64,000 nucleotides of DNA from positions 3,410,001 to 3,474,000 of the forward strand of contig NC_063280.1 in assembly GCF_910591885.1 (NCBI RefSeq). The letters run 5' to 3'. The notes under the pieces are model-generated. The model was not told the DNA's origin, searched no databases, and saw only the letters and a list, made by a program, of their open reading frames with translations. Positions within the stretch are counted from its first letter, which is position 1, and each line of letters starts with the position of its first letter. Positions 41,001-53,040 of this stretch are shown piece by piece. The position numbers were made by a program, and so were the translations under genes. This stretch comes from Bombus terrestris (Eukaryota; Arthropoda; Insecta; Hymenoptera; Apidae).

Positions 41001-41929
41001 ATCAGACCTACACTTCTTTGTCTAATCATCCTTTCAGCTTTCTACTACACATACGAAGCTTGAATCCTTTTCTGTCAGTACGTCAGCCAACCCTTACCCT
41101 TCATCCCTTGTTTTCAACTGAAAGGCGTGACTTACTGACACGTTGTCAGGCTTTCACGAATTCCAATTGTTCGCCATTGACCCGAAGTGTGACGAGGTAC
41201 GAACAGTTGAAAAAAAGCGGCGCAGGTCCCCAGATGGCCTATTCATGCGCCTCGGCCGGCACAAGATCTCGAATTCCGTTTTGCCACGGAGAAAGCATGA
41301 TATTCGAGAGACCCCCACGAAACTCTGGCGCAACGTGGGTGTTTCACACGTGTTCCACGTCGAAACATTCACGAGGGCCAACACTGTGAATCGCATCCAC
41401 GCCTCTTACTGTGAAACGCTCTTACTTTTCATCGGAAAACCGGCCTTCCGAGCTGGAAGTGCTGCGCGAAGTTAGAAATCGCGACTACACAGGAAGTCGC
41501 ATCGAAAACCAACGGAACGAAACTTTCTTTTTGGGGCGGACGTCGATTTTTGTATGTACGGCGAGCTTCGTTGGACGAACTGGCAAAGGAATATGGTTCC
41601 GTGTGCACGACCAAGATCAATTTCAACGGACTGATTTCAGCAAATTGTGCGTTCGAAGCGAAAGCCACTCTTCGGATTTACGGGAAGCAATTTTTATTAT
41701 TACCATATATTGGCTGGATTTTCTTCTTTTTCTTTCGCAAATGGAAATTCGTTATTGACGGAAAGCACGAAACTGGAGAAAGTTCGGAAGATAATAACAC
41801 CTTTATAGGTGAGTTGGATCGTTGGTGACTTCAGTGGTATTTTACCCCTGAATTTCTTTCCTCCGAACATTCATTTCTCTTGAAAATGTTCGGAACATTC
41901 GAGTTAACAGATGGTTGATGATAACGTAG
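38065..41929. other. Non-coding stretch, no gene seen
   Basis: The longest chance ORF of the window lies in this stretch (40865-41389, 174 codons). It lacks any recognisable domain and overlaps other open frames. Confidence 0.45.
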
Positions 41930-42382
41930 TTGTTTATTCGACTAGTCGCGGAGAGACGCGATCACGAGGAAGCGCGTCAACGGGAGTCGTAAATTCCCGT
42001 TACGATTAGAATAATCGATGCCACGAACAGATTCATCCCCTATTTCGATTAGGATAATAGGAGTGGTTGCATTAGTATAACACTGAGGTTATAATATATA
42101 TTTTCAACAACTTTATAGAGAAAATAGTTACGCTGTTGCGTAAGGTATAAGAGAAGTAGGTGAATGATAGAAGGTATAGAGATGTTGACTGATCTGTAGT
42201 CGTAGATCCAGTAAAGCCCAGTCACGATGCTGTCGCAAAGGAAAACTCTTGTTTGCTGGTGATCGCCCCACCACTGGTCGCTTGCGGCTGGAATCCCGGG
42301 AAACACCCACGTTTCCCCAATTTTTACCTGATAGAGCAATAACCTCTTGAATCGAAGATATTTTGTCACTTACCGGACTTAA
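41930..42382 (+). repeat. Unidentified dispersed repeat, copy 1
   Basis: This segment aligns along its length with the reverse complement of 59245-59725. Shared blocks in the same order include GAGTCGTAAATTC (41984-41996), CCCCTATTTCGATTA (42037-42051), TATAACACTGA (42076-42086) and CAACAACTTT (42108-42117). It has no ORF of note. It could be a non-autonomous DNA transposon or a solo LTR; I cannot assign a family. The ends are approximate. Confidence 0.7.
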
Positions 42383-43948
42383 CGGTAAACCAAAAAACCT
42401 CGTTTTATAGCATTATTGCGTTCCTTAGCATTATTGTGACCCGCTTAATTCTATGTGCACAGCTGGTGGACGCCTCGACCGTAGAGAGTCACCGGACGTA
42501 ACAGTAGTAGAGAGTTTCTAGTATCAAAGAACTTTTTCAAAAAGTTTGAAAGCCTAGAATATTAAAAAGTACTAGGTTTGAATAAACAAACGATCCAATG
42601 CAAAGGATTAAGATAATCGACAAACATCATGGAAACAGAAAAATTTCTACGATGCATGTATGTATGTCTGTAAGTACCTGGAGATTTTGGTCGACAACTA
42701 CTATTAATCGAGGACACGAATGGCTCACAGGAGACTCGCCTAGTCGAATGAGAAAAATAGCAAACGTAAATCTCGTGAAACTGCCTGCGAGACTATCGGT
42801 CGGGGATGCAGCGTATGATTTGTGACGCCTCTTAAGGCGCGATTTGCGTAGAAAGTCGCCGGTACTATTTGTAACTGCTCGGGATAGAAAAGTCATGTGG
42901 ACGTTTATTTCGCAAGAGTTTCGTCTAGGAGTATAGCATTTGATCCTACGATCCGCGTCGATCGCGGCGGTTTGCGTTTCACGCGCGACAGGAAGGCGCG
43001 CGTGCACGTTCACATTGGCCTGTCAAGGGTCGCGTATCCTCGACTTCCGGCGCGATTGCGATGGACGCAAACGGAGGTCGCTGTAAATCGCCAGGAATTA
43101 CGTATAAATAACCGCTAGGAGGTTAACGCGACAATCGAGAGATCGAGTTGGCAAATTTACGACTCGGCTGTAACAGTCGTTTCCCCGCTGGTCGATCGTT
43201 CGATGGAAATGTGCCCGTGGAATTACGTAAATCATCCTTTCTCATCCGTTTATTCCATGGCCACGATGAAAAGTATCCACCGAGAGAAGAAAGTAAACGC
43301 GTTTTACATCCGATGAAACGGGTAAATTTCTTGTTGCCGACTCGTTCGGTGGGAAATCACGAGTTTAGGAACTAGATAGCGTTCGATCGGGCGTGATCGT
43401 TCGGAAACGGTTCGCGTGGCGACTTCTTGCCGCAACGGCGCATAATTTACCGGTTAAGCGCGGTTCTCATAGAAAGTAAAGGAAGCGGGTAGTCGATTTG
43501 CCTGCGTGTCGACGTCCTGAAAGCTTCCCGCAAACGCGTGCCACGCGATGGCTTCCTTTTGCACGGAAACGGGTTTAACGGACTCTTCGAACGCTACTGA
43601 GCGATTCCAAGCGAAAATCGCCTTTCACGTGTCAGCTTTGTTGGTAAGGTCGACTTGAGTCCGCTTCGCGGTCTTTTGAAAATTTGCCTTGAAATTTGGT
43701 CGTTCTGAGGTCCTCGTTTATCCGAGGTTAAGTCGGTTAAGTCGAACGAGATGGAAAGTAGAATTCTGTGACGCGGAATGAAGAGGCTGATTTTTAACTA
43801 GAAGTTATTGTAGAATACGATGTTTAAAAAATGTTATGTGGTGTCAGGAAAAAAAGAAATAACAGAATAATTATTCTGCCACTTTTCGGTTTTCCACTTT
43901 ACACGAATGTATGTTAATGTTCAGGTAAATACCGAATGTAAAGTAGAA
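42383..43948. other. Non-coding stretch, no gene seen
   Basis: This is moderately CpG-rich sequence from about 42.9 to 43.7 kb with no supported exon. Confidence 0.45.
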
Positions 43949-44159
43949 CGTGGAATGTATATGAGTTCTCTTTCTACGTTTCACTACTAACATGACTTGT
44001 TTCTTGCTAATTTTTTAATTCGTTTATAGGATGTTCCAAAGAAGTAGATAGAAAATAATCTTCGTTGAAACAGCTTACGAATGCATCGGAGAATTATTTT
44101 CAACAAAGTCGCGTTTCTATAAGGTAAAAATGTGAAAAGAGAACTAATGTACATTCACG
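43949..44159. repeat. Imperfect inverted repeat with 146-nt centre
   Basis: The left arm at 43949-43980 contains AATGTATATGAGTTCTCTTT. Its inverse at 44127-44159 contains AAAGAGAACTAATGTACATT. About 27 of 33 positions match. Partly related sequence lies just outside the left arm (TTCCACTTTACAC near 43897 and its inverse AAAGTGGAA near 44161). This could be a decayed fold-back element. Confidence 0.45.
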
Positions 44160-44543
44160 CAAAGTGGAAACTTGAATATTCCATGTAACATTAGTTTATG
44201 GACACAAGTTTATCGAGAATTTTTTGCTAGCTTTCGACTCTTCTCATCCAGTTCTGTTAGCCTATAATTCCGAAACAGTCTGCACAAAGTAATAACTTTC
44301 AATAACCGTAAAAACAGGATGCACCGACGTCGCGGCGTTATTGCTTCTGATTAATGGACGTTTCGCGAACAGCGCGAGCCAACAATTTACCGATGGCGGT
44401 CTGGTCTGAAACGGCGTGAGAAACGAGTCGCGAGATCGACCGTTTTCCTTTTTATTTAGCGAGGCTAATTGCACGTCTCGGGGTTAAAGACGATACACAG
44501 TCAAATTGTGAAAACGCGCGAAAATTCATTTCTCTGTTCCCGA
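44160..44543. other. Non-coding stretch, no gene seen
   Basis: Nothing recognisable apart from its position between the inverted repeat and the hairpin that follows. Confidence 0.5.
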
Positions 44544-44605
44544 AGTGCGCCTCGTTATATGGAATGCTGTGCGTTTCACGCACTTTCCATATAAGGAGTC
44601 ACGCG
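44544..44605. other. Hairpin of microRNA-precursor size
   Basis: TTATATGGAA (44555-44564) pairs perfectly with TTCCATATAA (44585-44594). Inside, GTGCGT/ACGCAC closes a TTC loop, with an asymmetric internal loop between the two stems. Outside, further pairs with scattered mismatches extend the structure to about 62 nt. No known microRNA seed family is recognised on either arm. Confidence 0.35.
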
Positions 44606-44895
44606 GACATTAAGAATAGAACGAACGTGGCCCCTTGCGAAATGGCACGCGAACAGCTCCATCCAGCTGCACGCATGATCGATAGTAACGACGTCTCGAG
44701 AAAGTTAGCGAACCGCTGATTTACAACTTTGTTACGAGCCCCCTACGAACTAAGCATTGTACTTTTGAACTGATTACTACCCACCTGATATGTGATTTTC
44801 AAGGTCTGGCTTGTTGCATTTAGAATTGACACATTGATAGATTGTTGAAATTTACATACGTAGAAAATCAAGTTTCGACGAAGCGCGAAGTTGCA

Positions 44896-45240
44896 GAAGA
44901 ATATATTTTCAAATTTTCAAATTTCCGAATTTTTTTAATTTTTGGGTTACTTAAATTTGCGAATATAAAAATTCTATAAAGCTCAAACTTTCGAGTATTT
45001 AAACTTTCGATCGCTTAAATCTTTTAATATTTACCTCCGAGTATCCAAATTTTCAAATTTTGTAGTCTTCCACTATCCAAATTTCCGAACTTAAAATCTT
45101 TCAATTTTCAACTCTTTAAATACTTAAATATATCTCAATTCTCAAATATTTAAACGTTCAAATCTATCAATTGTTCAAATCTTCCAATTTCTGGGTGGCA
45201 AATCTTGTAAATGTTCAAATCTTCATATCTTGATATCTTA
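44896..45240. repeat. Degenerate short-period TTCAAAT-like repeat tract
   Basis: Words such as TTTCAAATTT, CTTTCAA, TTCAAATCTTC and ATCCAAATTT recur at about 8-12-nt spacing over some 340 bp, without exact units. Similar tracts occur at 4.0-4.2 and 62.1-62.4 kb. Confidence 0.55.
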
Positions 45241-45715
45241 TTTAGCAAATCGTTGCGGCTATTACTACGCAAGATTGAAGTGTTTATCGAAGCGAAAAAT
45301 GGAGGACGATTAAGCCATTAAATCGTACGAAGCAAGCTGGGTATAGGCGAGTCGAAAAGCTGCAAGGCAACGATTTCGAAGGTAACGAGCCGCCCCGGCA
45401 TGTTCTAGAGTACGTAAATTCTAATGAAATACGTGATCGATCCCAGTGAAACTTGAGAAACGGTGCCCAACACTCATATCCGGGGCGCTTTTAATTGAAA
45501 CTTTCAAATCCATCGAATCACGTAGTCGATCATTTTTCGCCGCCAATTTCCACGTGTGCCAGGCTAACTAAATATCAGCAACACTGCCGATCTATAGCGG
45601 AAAAATTCGTTACCGCACCGAGGTGAAGGTGCTTACGGTACCAACGATAAATAACGAATCTCGTATCGATACGCATCTCGATAAACGTGTGATTCTTTGC
45701 TCTTTCACTTTACTT

Positions 45716-45880
45716 TTCTTTCGAAAAGATCGTCTATTGGTGAAGCTAACTTTACAAATTGTACAGCCATCCCGTGTGCTCTGATGAGTTTCAAACTTCT
45801 CCGGTTAAACTTTTAACTATTTCTTCTGGGGAATGAGATTAAAGACTCTCCTACTTTTTGAAGATTCTTAGCAAAATCGT
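45716..45880. repeat. Imperfect tandem duplication, unit 1
   Basis: This aligns with 46177-46341 at an offset of about 461 bp. Both units carry CTAA.TTTA.AAAT, then a CGTG..CTC block, then AAACTTCTC (45793-45801) and an AAACTTTT block. Confidence 0.5.
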
Positions 45881-46019
45881 GCTTTATCAAACTTTGTTTA
45901 GTGCTATGATAAAATATGTCGTGATAGTATAAAAGTTAATTTAACCGTTGAAATATTATGATCCCCAAATTTCATTAACTTTAGTCACAACATACGTGCG
46001 TATACGATATAATTTAATC

Positions 46020-46175
46020 GATTATATGATGAAACGTGTTAAGATTTCGACTAAAATCTTTCGTTTCTGACAAATACAGCGCCCTTTTTATCAATAAATT
46101 GCTCCTAGCATATACACAATTAACGTTTCAACAAAGATGAATCTGATAATAAAAGTCAATAAAATTAAATAATTC
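46020..46175. repeat. Diverged repeat related to 52880-53040
   Basis: Colinear shared blocks are GTTAAGATT (46038-46046), TACACAAT then AACGTTTCAA (46113-46131), and TGATAATA (46144-46151). The corresponding blocks of the second copy are at 52897, 52980 and 53017. Confidence 0.5.
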
Positions 46176-46176
46176 T

Positions 46177-46341
46177 TTATCTTTTTAGAAAATTCTGTAT
46201 AGATGAAACTAATTTGATAAATCGTTTAACTATCTCGTGCACTCGTTAGTTGGAAACTTCTCTGGCAAACTTTTTTCAACGAAGTACTCGTGTTTGCTCC
46301 GAATAAGATCGGCCATTGTCCTCGAGGAGAGAAGTTGCTTG
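46177..46341. repeat. Imperfect tandem duplication, unit 2
   Basis: This is the partner of 45716-45880. AAACTTCTC recurs at 46254-46262 followed by CAAACTTTT. Confidence 0.5.
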
Positions 46342-47189
46342 AAAAACTTTTGCTCGCCTTCGGGCGAGCAATTTTCCGTCTGGCTCGATGCTGATCATAG
46401 TTGGAGGAAACTTTAGGATCGTTTTTGGAACAATTGGATTTGAAAGCATGACGTTCAATGAACTAGTCAAGCTAGTAGAAAACTAGCCGGGTTTGCCAAC
46501 TCGTAGAATTCGTTTCTTGTCCCGGTGGGATATAGAGATTGCTCTGTACCTCTGTATAACTGTTCCACGAAAGTTCCACGCCAACGCATAGTTATGGACA
46601 AACAAACTTTTATCTGCCAACGTGATAGATCTCAAGAGTTTCACGATACCAGAGCACTGCTGGAATAAAACTTGGCAGCTACTCGATAAAATTCCTTTTG
46701 AAATATTTCACTTCTTCTAAAGTGTTTTTTAAAACCTGCAAATTTGACGAGTAAAGAAATACTTACTTTAAAACATCAATATCACTAAGGATCAAGTACG
46801 AGATACTTGGTTTATTTGAACAAGCTATATATTAATATTACCCACTGACAAATCCTTCAGAAGTACAAAGACAAAATGGAACGTTTCAGGATTCTGTGTG
46901 TTATCCTTATACGAGGATCACTAATCTTGCCTATATCGTTCTAATTTTAATACATTCCCACTATCGAAGTAAATAAGTACCAAGGTGAAAACGCGTCTAT
47001 TAAGTAAGAACGCTATAGGTATATCTTGATCCATTATCAGCAACGTTATTTCGTCTCCTTTCCTTTCATTTCCAATCATTGTCTCGTCTCGAAAACCACT
47101 ATCGAATCCCCCATCAGGCACAACGCAACTTTCATGTTGTCCAGTCCACCTACGACGTCACCTAGAAACCATCTCGTCACCGGTCGTTA
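46342..47189. other. Non-coding stretch, no gene seen
   Basis: Only chance ORFs and a short direct duplication of AAAGTTCCACG-like sequence near 46.56 kb. Confidence 0.45.
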
Positions 47190-47500
47190 TCACATGGTTG
47201 TGTGGCGATCGATCGAGGCGGTCGAACAGGATGAAGAGACGCGACAAGCCACGTACGTACTTACACGAGAGAGAAGAGGGAGAGAGTTCCTCGACCCATT
47301 CTCGAACGTAACGAGGCTAATGGGAGAACGATCGTCGGTCGGCTTTTCGAGCCGACGACCGGGTAATTTCTCCTACGCTCGATTCCGCGGGAAAAACAAG
47401 ACCGGCTGCAGGAAGAGGAACGATCAACGTGCTTCTTGGCTACGTTCCTCTCTTCCTTCGCGACTTGTATGCACAACCGGGTAAGAGGCATTATCGGCCA
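47190..47500. other. CpG-rich block with a hairpin
   Basis: This is a GC-rich patch with ORFs open on both strands but no recognisable protein. GTCGGTCGGCT (47334-47344) pairs with AGCCGACGAC (47350-47359), with one bulge and the 5-nt loop TTTCG. Confidence 0.35.
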
Positions 47501-47628
47501 GATACGGTTAAAGCAGACGCGTCGGGGAAACCTGGACGAGGTTTGAAAAGCCGGCGTACAGAAACCAGAAGGACGGCTTAGTCACACAACTCGCGTCTGG
47601 TCTCGACTGGATCAACCAGCGACATCGT

Positions 47629-47659
47629 GGATTTTCTAAAACGATTAGAAGTAATTGCG
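47629..47659 (+). repeat. 31-bp repeated motif, copy 1
   Basis: The segment begins GGATTTTCTAAAACGATTAG and continues AAGTAATTGCG. It matches 49561-49591 at 30 of 31 positions, and weaker similarity continues on the right. Confidence 0.8.
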
Positions 47660-49560
47660 TTCGCGCGAGCCTACGCTATAGTTAATGCGGTTCTAGAAAA
47701 GCAACTGGAAATCTTCTGCAAGTCGTCACGGGGCACGCAAGCACCGTTGGTCACTGTTTACGTCGTATAATTTCTTTATTAATCGACTATCGAGGACGGC
47801 TAGTTATGTCGACCAGGCAACTTGCCCATGGTGTCGGTATGGTTGACACGCCCGTTAGGAACTTTTCCTGGCGCGAAGTCGCCTCTTATTAACGATCCAA
47901 TGGCTACTTGGCTTTTTTGCTGCAATCGTAATTACATGCGTTAAAATGGACATGGCATATATTAGCTCGTTGGAGAAATGAAACGCGACGGAATCGAGAT
48001 ACGTAGCTTTCTATCGGTCCGTTGTAATATTCTTTCGGTAGTTTGGTCGAACGATATTGATCCTTTCGCGGTGACGATATATTGAATTCGTCGTCGCAGA
48101 TAGCTTAGCGTTCAACGCGTGTAACTGCCTTTCGTTTTTCGATGGTTTAACAGTAAAATTGGCATTCGTGGACGATGAAAGACAATTCGTATCTGGTATT
48201 CGTTTTTCTCGCGCGTATAATTAATCGTAACTTTGCTGGTAATTTAGATTAAACTGAAATCCTCGAGCACTACGACAGATCACATCCGTTAGAATAAGTA
48301 AGAAGCAGGCAACGGATGGATCTTTTTTTCACTCGCGTTCATTATTCATTTATTATTGGAGCAAGAAGCAAATTAGGATCGACGACGTCGGTCCAGTTTT
48401 AGAGTTTACATTTCGAAACTATCAGAAACGGTTCTTTTCGTGCTCCCTGATTGACAAATGTTCCTCTAGCTGCTCCCCTGAATCACTTCCAAGACACCGT
48501 GATTATTGATGTTACAGGAAGAGTAATTGACAGCAGCTTTCTGTCTGCAAATAGTGCAATCGCTTGGAAATTACATGCGAGTAGAAATCGTGTGTAGCGT
48601 GTCCCGCCCAAAAAGTAAAGAAAATGACCGATTTATTAATGTCCACGGTGTTGGGTTGGTTATTGCTCACGTTTACCGGAAACTCGACGAGTTTCTCGAA
48701 GGGATAAATACATTTTTCTACTTTATAGCTGGGTAAAAGTAAAATAAACGAATTTATGAATTAATTTATCAATCGATTGCATTAATATTTTTCTGTAGCA
48801 CGTACTAAGATAGTTTAAAATGTTGAAGTTTACGCAGAATTTAGTATGCTTCTTCAATCTTCGTTAGAAATGTTGTTTTTCATTTGTTATTTCATTTGAA
48901 AATTATATAACAAGTAATTAAAGTACGTTTATCTTCCTCGTCATAGGGTCTTTGATCATCGAATTAGTACCACTTGCACTACCGCTCATAATTATTCGAA
49001 TCACTTGAAAAGTTGATGTACATTGCTTGAATAATCTAAATTTAATACACGAAAATGTCTGACTAATGATACGCTGCTTACTTAGCGTTTATAGTAGAAG
49101 CGAAATAAAATACAAAAAGTCCTGTAATTTACTAGCGCCGTAGTATGCGTATAACATTAGAAATGAATAATCTCTGCCATTAGAATTCATTCGTGTCTCT
49201 CGTTCGTAACGACGAAAAATATTGAAAGGTTTGAGTCATTCTCTTTAAATGATCAGACTCTTCCAAATTTTCCTATATCTATTTCCGCTTCATTTATAAA
49301 AAAAAGTCTTTTTTTACTGCCTAATTTACACAATCCAATTTACAGGAATCTGTAGGAAATAGCAAAAGGCAGCATAACGTAGTGATACCATAGAGATTTA
49401 ATAGGTTCGCTGGCGATGCTCGTTATCGAGCGCATGGTGAAATCAAGGGCCGAATCAGCAACGCGCGGTCGAGTGGCCGAGCGCGGAAAGAACTCGGCGA
49501 TCGCGATCGATCGTCGAGGATGTTCCTTAATTGGACGTCGTCGCTATGTTTCGGCACGCG

Positions 49561-49591
49561 GGATTTTCTAAACCGATTAGAAGTAATTGCG
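49561..49591 (+). repeat. 31-bp repeated motif, copy 2
   Basis: This differs from copy 1 only at position 13 (C for A). It lies in a CpG-rich patch about 1.93 kb downstream in the same orientation. Confidence 0.8.
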
Positions 49592-52500
49592 GCGACAGCT
49601 GCCCCGCGGGCTGGAAAAGCACCATTCGCAATGTCTTTTTATCGCCGTGGCGATTTATTAACGGCCATCCCGCGGATCGATCGAGAGACCAACGTCGTCG
49701 TCGGAGAAAATAACTTATCCCCGAGTAATCGACGCGATCGTTTGTCCCCTCCACGAATTCTATCAATTATCCCCCTTACTTCATCGATTACCGACCCGCG
49801 TGTATCGATAAAAATTAACGCCGTCGTCCCTTTTAAACTTATCTACGTGGCAATTATTCTTCATTTGTCCGTTGGATACGTTGAAACGCTCGAACGTAGT
49901 GATTGCAGATAACGCACGGTGCGAATCGTATGGGAAATCGAATCAAAAGATGAATAGAAGAGTGACACGACGTGTGATTGTACCGGTGATCGTAGCATTT
50001 GTTCAGCAAGGTCGTTGCATGTGTCGCTTCATCAATAGTTACTATATTTATCTTCATTTGTCTGAAATCCTATTGCGAAACGACTGGATTATTCGTGCAG
50101 AAATCATGCAGTTTGCAGAACCTGAACAGCCTTGGTTTCGATTATTATCTTCCTATGTTAGATTCCAATTTTAGAGACAAGTTGCTGTCAAGCTAGGTGT
50201 AATACGGACTTATTTTGTACGTGTTGGAAACTTGTAGTAAATTTTCTATGAATCTGAAATAATAATAAAAAATCGAAACATAATTTATATGTTCTTTTGT
50301 GATCACAGTGGAATAACAAAGCTAATGGAGCCATACGAAACACGCTTTCTTCTACAGAAAAGCTGTTAATCACGTTTGGAGAAAGAACGAAACCAGAAAG
50401 GTAGCACTTGTGCTTACGGCGATTGCAGGATTAAATTGATGACGCATAACCTAATCGTAGGAATGAAAAGATTAATTCACTTATGCATCGAATATCGGAT
50501 GAAATCGAAATATGTGCATAGAGGTTTTAATCTGGCAAGAAGTAAGTCGAGTCCAGGTCAAACGCGGATGCTACGCGGTTTTCTTGGCAACTCGCTTTTT
50601 CCTGACAGATTTATCGCGTGTCTCATTCATAGCCGAGGAATATGGAAACGGCAAATCGTAAAGGAAAGAGAAAGAAAACCCTGCATGCAGACACGATCGT
50701 ACGCCGCGACAGTGACGTCCGCGAAGAGCCTTGTTAGTCGACATTGAACTTCCTTTCACTGTGTAATTGAATTAATTGCCGGCGATATTGCCGCGTTACT
50801 TTGCGTTTATTGTTCTCTAACATCGCCAATCTTCCATTCTGCCTTTCTCTTCTCGAACCCTTAAAATTCGTCCCTCGTTTTACCACGACCTTCGTGCCGT
50901 AGACTTTCTTGTTAGCGGGCATTAAAGTCTCTTTCACCGGCGCGATCCAACCAATTCCCAGCGATTTCAAGCTTTTCCCTGGTTTTACGTTCTACTCGCT
51001 TGCCCATGGGAATGGGCAAGAACTTCGTTACGCGTTGATTTCAATGACGTCTTCTTTTTGCCTGTTTTTATAGAGAGAAAAACGATACATTTTTTGGTGA
51101 TTCATAGCGCGGAAAAATAATCAAAGAAACTCTCTGTCTGCTACTTTTATTGGCAACATTTCTTCTAATAACCAAATTAGTCTAGTTTTGTGATTATAAT
51201 TTGATTGCATTTTGGTCTCTAAGATATCGCGTATTGAAGTTTTCTTGGAAATTTCCAGGATATTTGCCTGCTTTTCATATGTAGAATATCTTTTCATACG
51301 CAACAGAGTATCTGCAATGTAATAAATAACTCCATGTCGTAAGGAGTTTACGAATCGGAAAAATCTGTCATAACACTAATTAAAATATTCGCAAACACAC
51401 TGTAATGGACATTAAAAAAACAGAAATCATTTCAAACAGGAATATATTTGAAACAAAAAGACAATGCGCTACGTTTTCGTCAAAAATGTACCTGAAACAG
51501 AAAATGCTTTCCATCAATAGTATCGATGATCCATACTTGTTAAGTACTATCAGTAGTACTTGTACCTATTTATTCGTCTACTATCGTCTACTATCCAAAT
51601 TTTGTCTATAGAAACAACACAGACATTATGTTGAAATTCAATCACTTTTTTTTTTACTCAAAATATTCCATCATTTTCTAACAATTCTCCCTCAATTTAG
51701 CCATTACTCGTTATCATTGATAAAAAGTGGGAAAACCGCACGGTGCAGCTTCGTAAGCGCGAAAGAAGCGACGCCGATGAACGAGGAAGGCCGATCCGAA
51801 CGGAACGTTAGAGTTCGCGACAGGTTCGCAGACAGATCTCGCGTTCACGCCCGAGTTCACGCGGTTTTTGTCGCGTCGACTGAACGACAACGGCTACCAC
51901 GGGAACCGGTAACCCTGAACTAACTTACTTTCAGCCGATCCAGCCGCTGAATTACAAGTAGCCTACCGTACTCTTCGCGGATCGCCCTGAGGATCGTTGT
52001 AAACAGCGCTTAAACGGCGATCCGCGTGCAAAGCGTAAAAAGCATAAACGGCGTGCTCTCGGCGTAAACCGTAATTTTCCTCGCTACCAGCGAACAGCGC
52101 AGTCGCTTGAACAACGCTAATTTTTTTACGACGTTTCATCTATTGCTAACGATCGGTGTCTGGAGAAAGAACGGCGGCTCACTTGTACAATAAAACGACT
52201 AGCCTCTTTGGATGCAAATATTACGTGGCGTGGTACGAAGAACGCTGGTTCGAATTGTCGTTAATTATCGTGTCTTCGATGGTAGCGGCATTTGTTTGAG
52301 GATTTAGATGGAATTTGTATAGTAGTTTGGCGTGACACGTTTAAGATTAGAAAGTATAGTCTTTGCGTTTTTTAACACGTTGTTAGCACGCGTGGTATCT
52401 AAATCGAGGATATTTATGCCTTTAGGATACACTTCAGATATAGAAATTTAAATGTAAAATGCATAAAACATCCGAAGTAAAACGTTCAATGTTATATCTA

Positions 52501-52879
52501 CTGGATAGAACAAATCTGTGTATTTTCAGATTTTTCCATTTTTTTAAGAATATGTTCCATTTGTTCTAGAATATGAAATTGCATAAACAACAGTTAAATG
52601 ATGTCATTCACATAGTTATGTGTGACGCAATGGTTTTGCATGAAAGATCAAGGTTACGTGCATAAGTACAACATAGGAATTCTACTTTTTAATTTGACAA
52701 GGCAGATAAAGTCTTGTCTGTACATAGCAGAGATGATTTTTTGCAAAGTGCGACAAGCAATGTTTTACAGTGGCTTGCAATATATGCTGATAATTTTAAA
52801 GAATGAGGTATTTTGAAAAAGTGATTCTTGTTTATCGATGAAGTTTTTGAATATATGACACGATTTAATACGATTTAAT
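49592..52879. other. Non-coding stretch, no gene seen
   Basis: Small ORFs are unsupported. There is a perfect short hairpin at 50999-51020 (CTTGCCCAT/ATGGGCAAG, 4-nt loop). Confidence 0.45.
50999..51020. other. Perfect 9-bp stem hairpin
   Basis: CTTGCCCAT and ATGGGCAAG flank the loop GGGA. Its role is unknown. Confidence 0.5.
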
Positions 52880-53040
52880 AATGAATTCATAAACATGTTA
52901 AGATTATGGTCGAAATGTTTCGCTTATTTCGAGAGTAGTAGTCTTTTCACTAACACACTACTTCAAGTAGTATTGTAGATACACAATCAACGTTTCAAGT
53001 GATACAAAGACGAACGTGATAATAGAATTCAATAATATCT
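52880..53040. repeat. Diverged repeat related to 46020-46175
   Basis: This is the same-orientation partner, with blocks GTTAAGATT (52897-52905), TACACAAT and AACGTTTCAA (52980-52998), and TGATAATA (53017-53024). The spacing differs by a few bases, as expected after small indels. Confidence 0.5.

Noticed and set aside
40865..41389. The longest ORF of the window, 174 codons on the plus strand
   Set aside because: It has no recognisable domain, overlaps other open frames and lacks supporting splice sites; its composition looks like chance.
42370..42384. Minus-strand donor-like CCG|GTAAGT
   Set aside because: The sequence upstream on that strand has no supported exon and the site falls at the worn edge of a repeat.
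47026..47484. 152-codon plus-strand ORF
   Set aside because: It has a low-complexity Arg/Ser-rich end in a GC-rich patch, with no family match and an open antisense frame.
49460..49500. GAGTGGCCGAGCGC, resembling the D-arm of a Ser or Leu tRNA
   Set aside because: No B box (GGTTCGAATCC-like), acceptor stem or anticodon arm follows.
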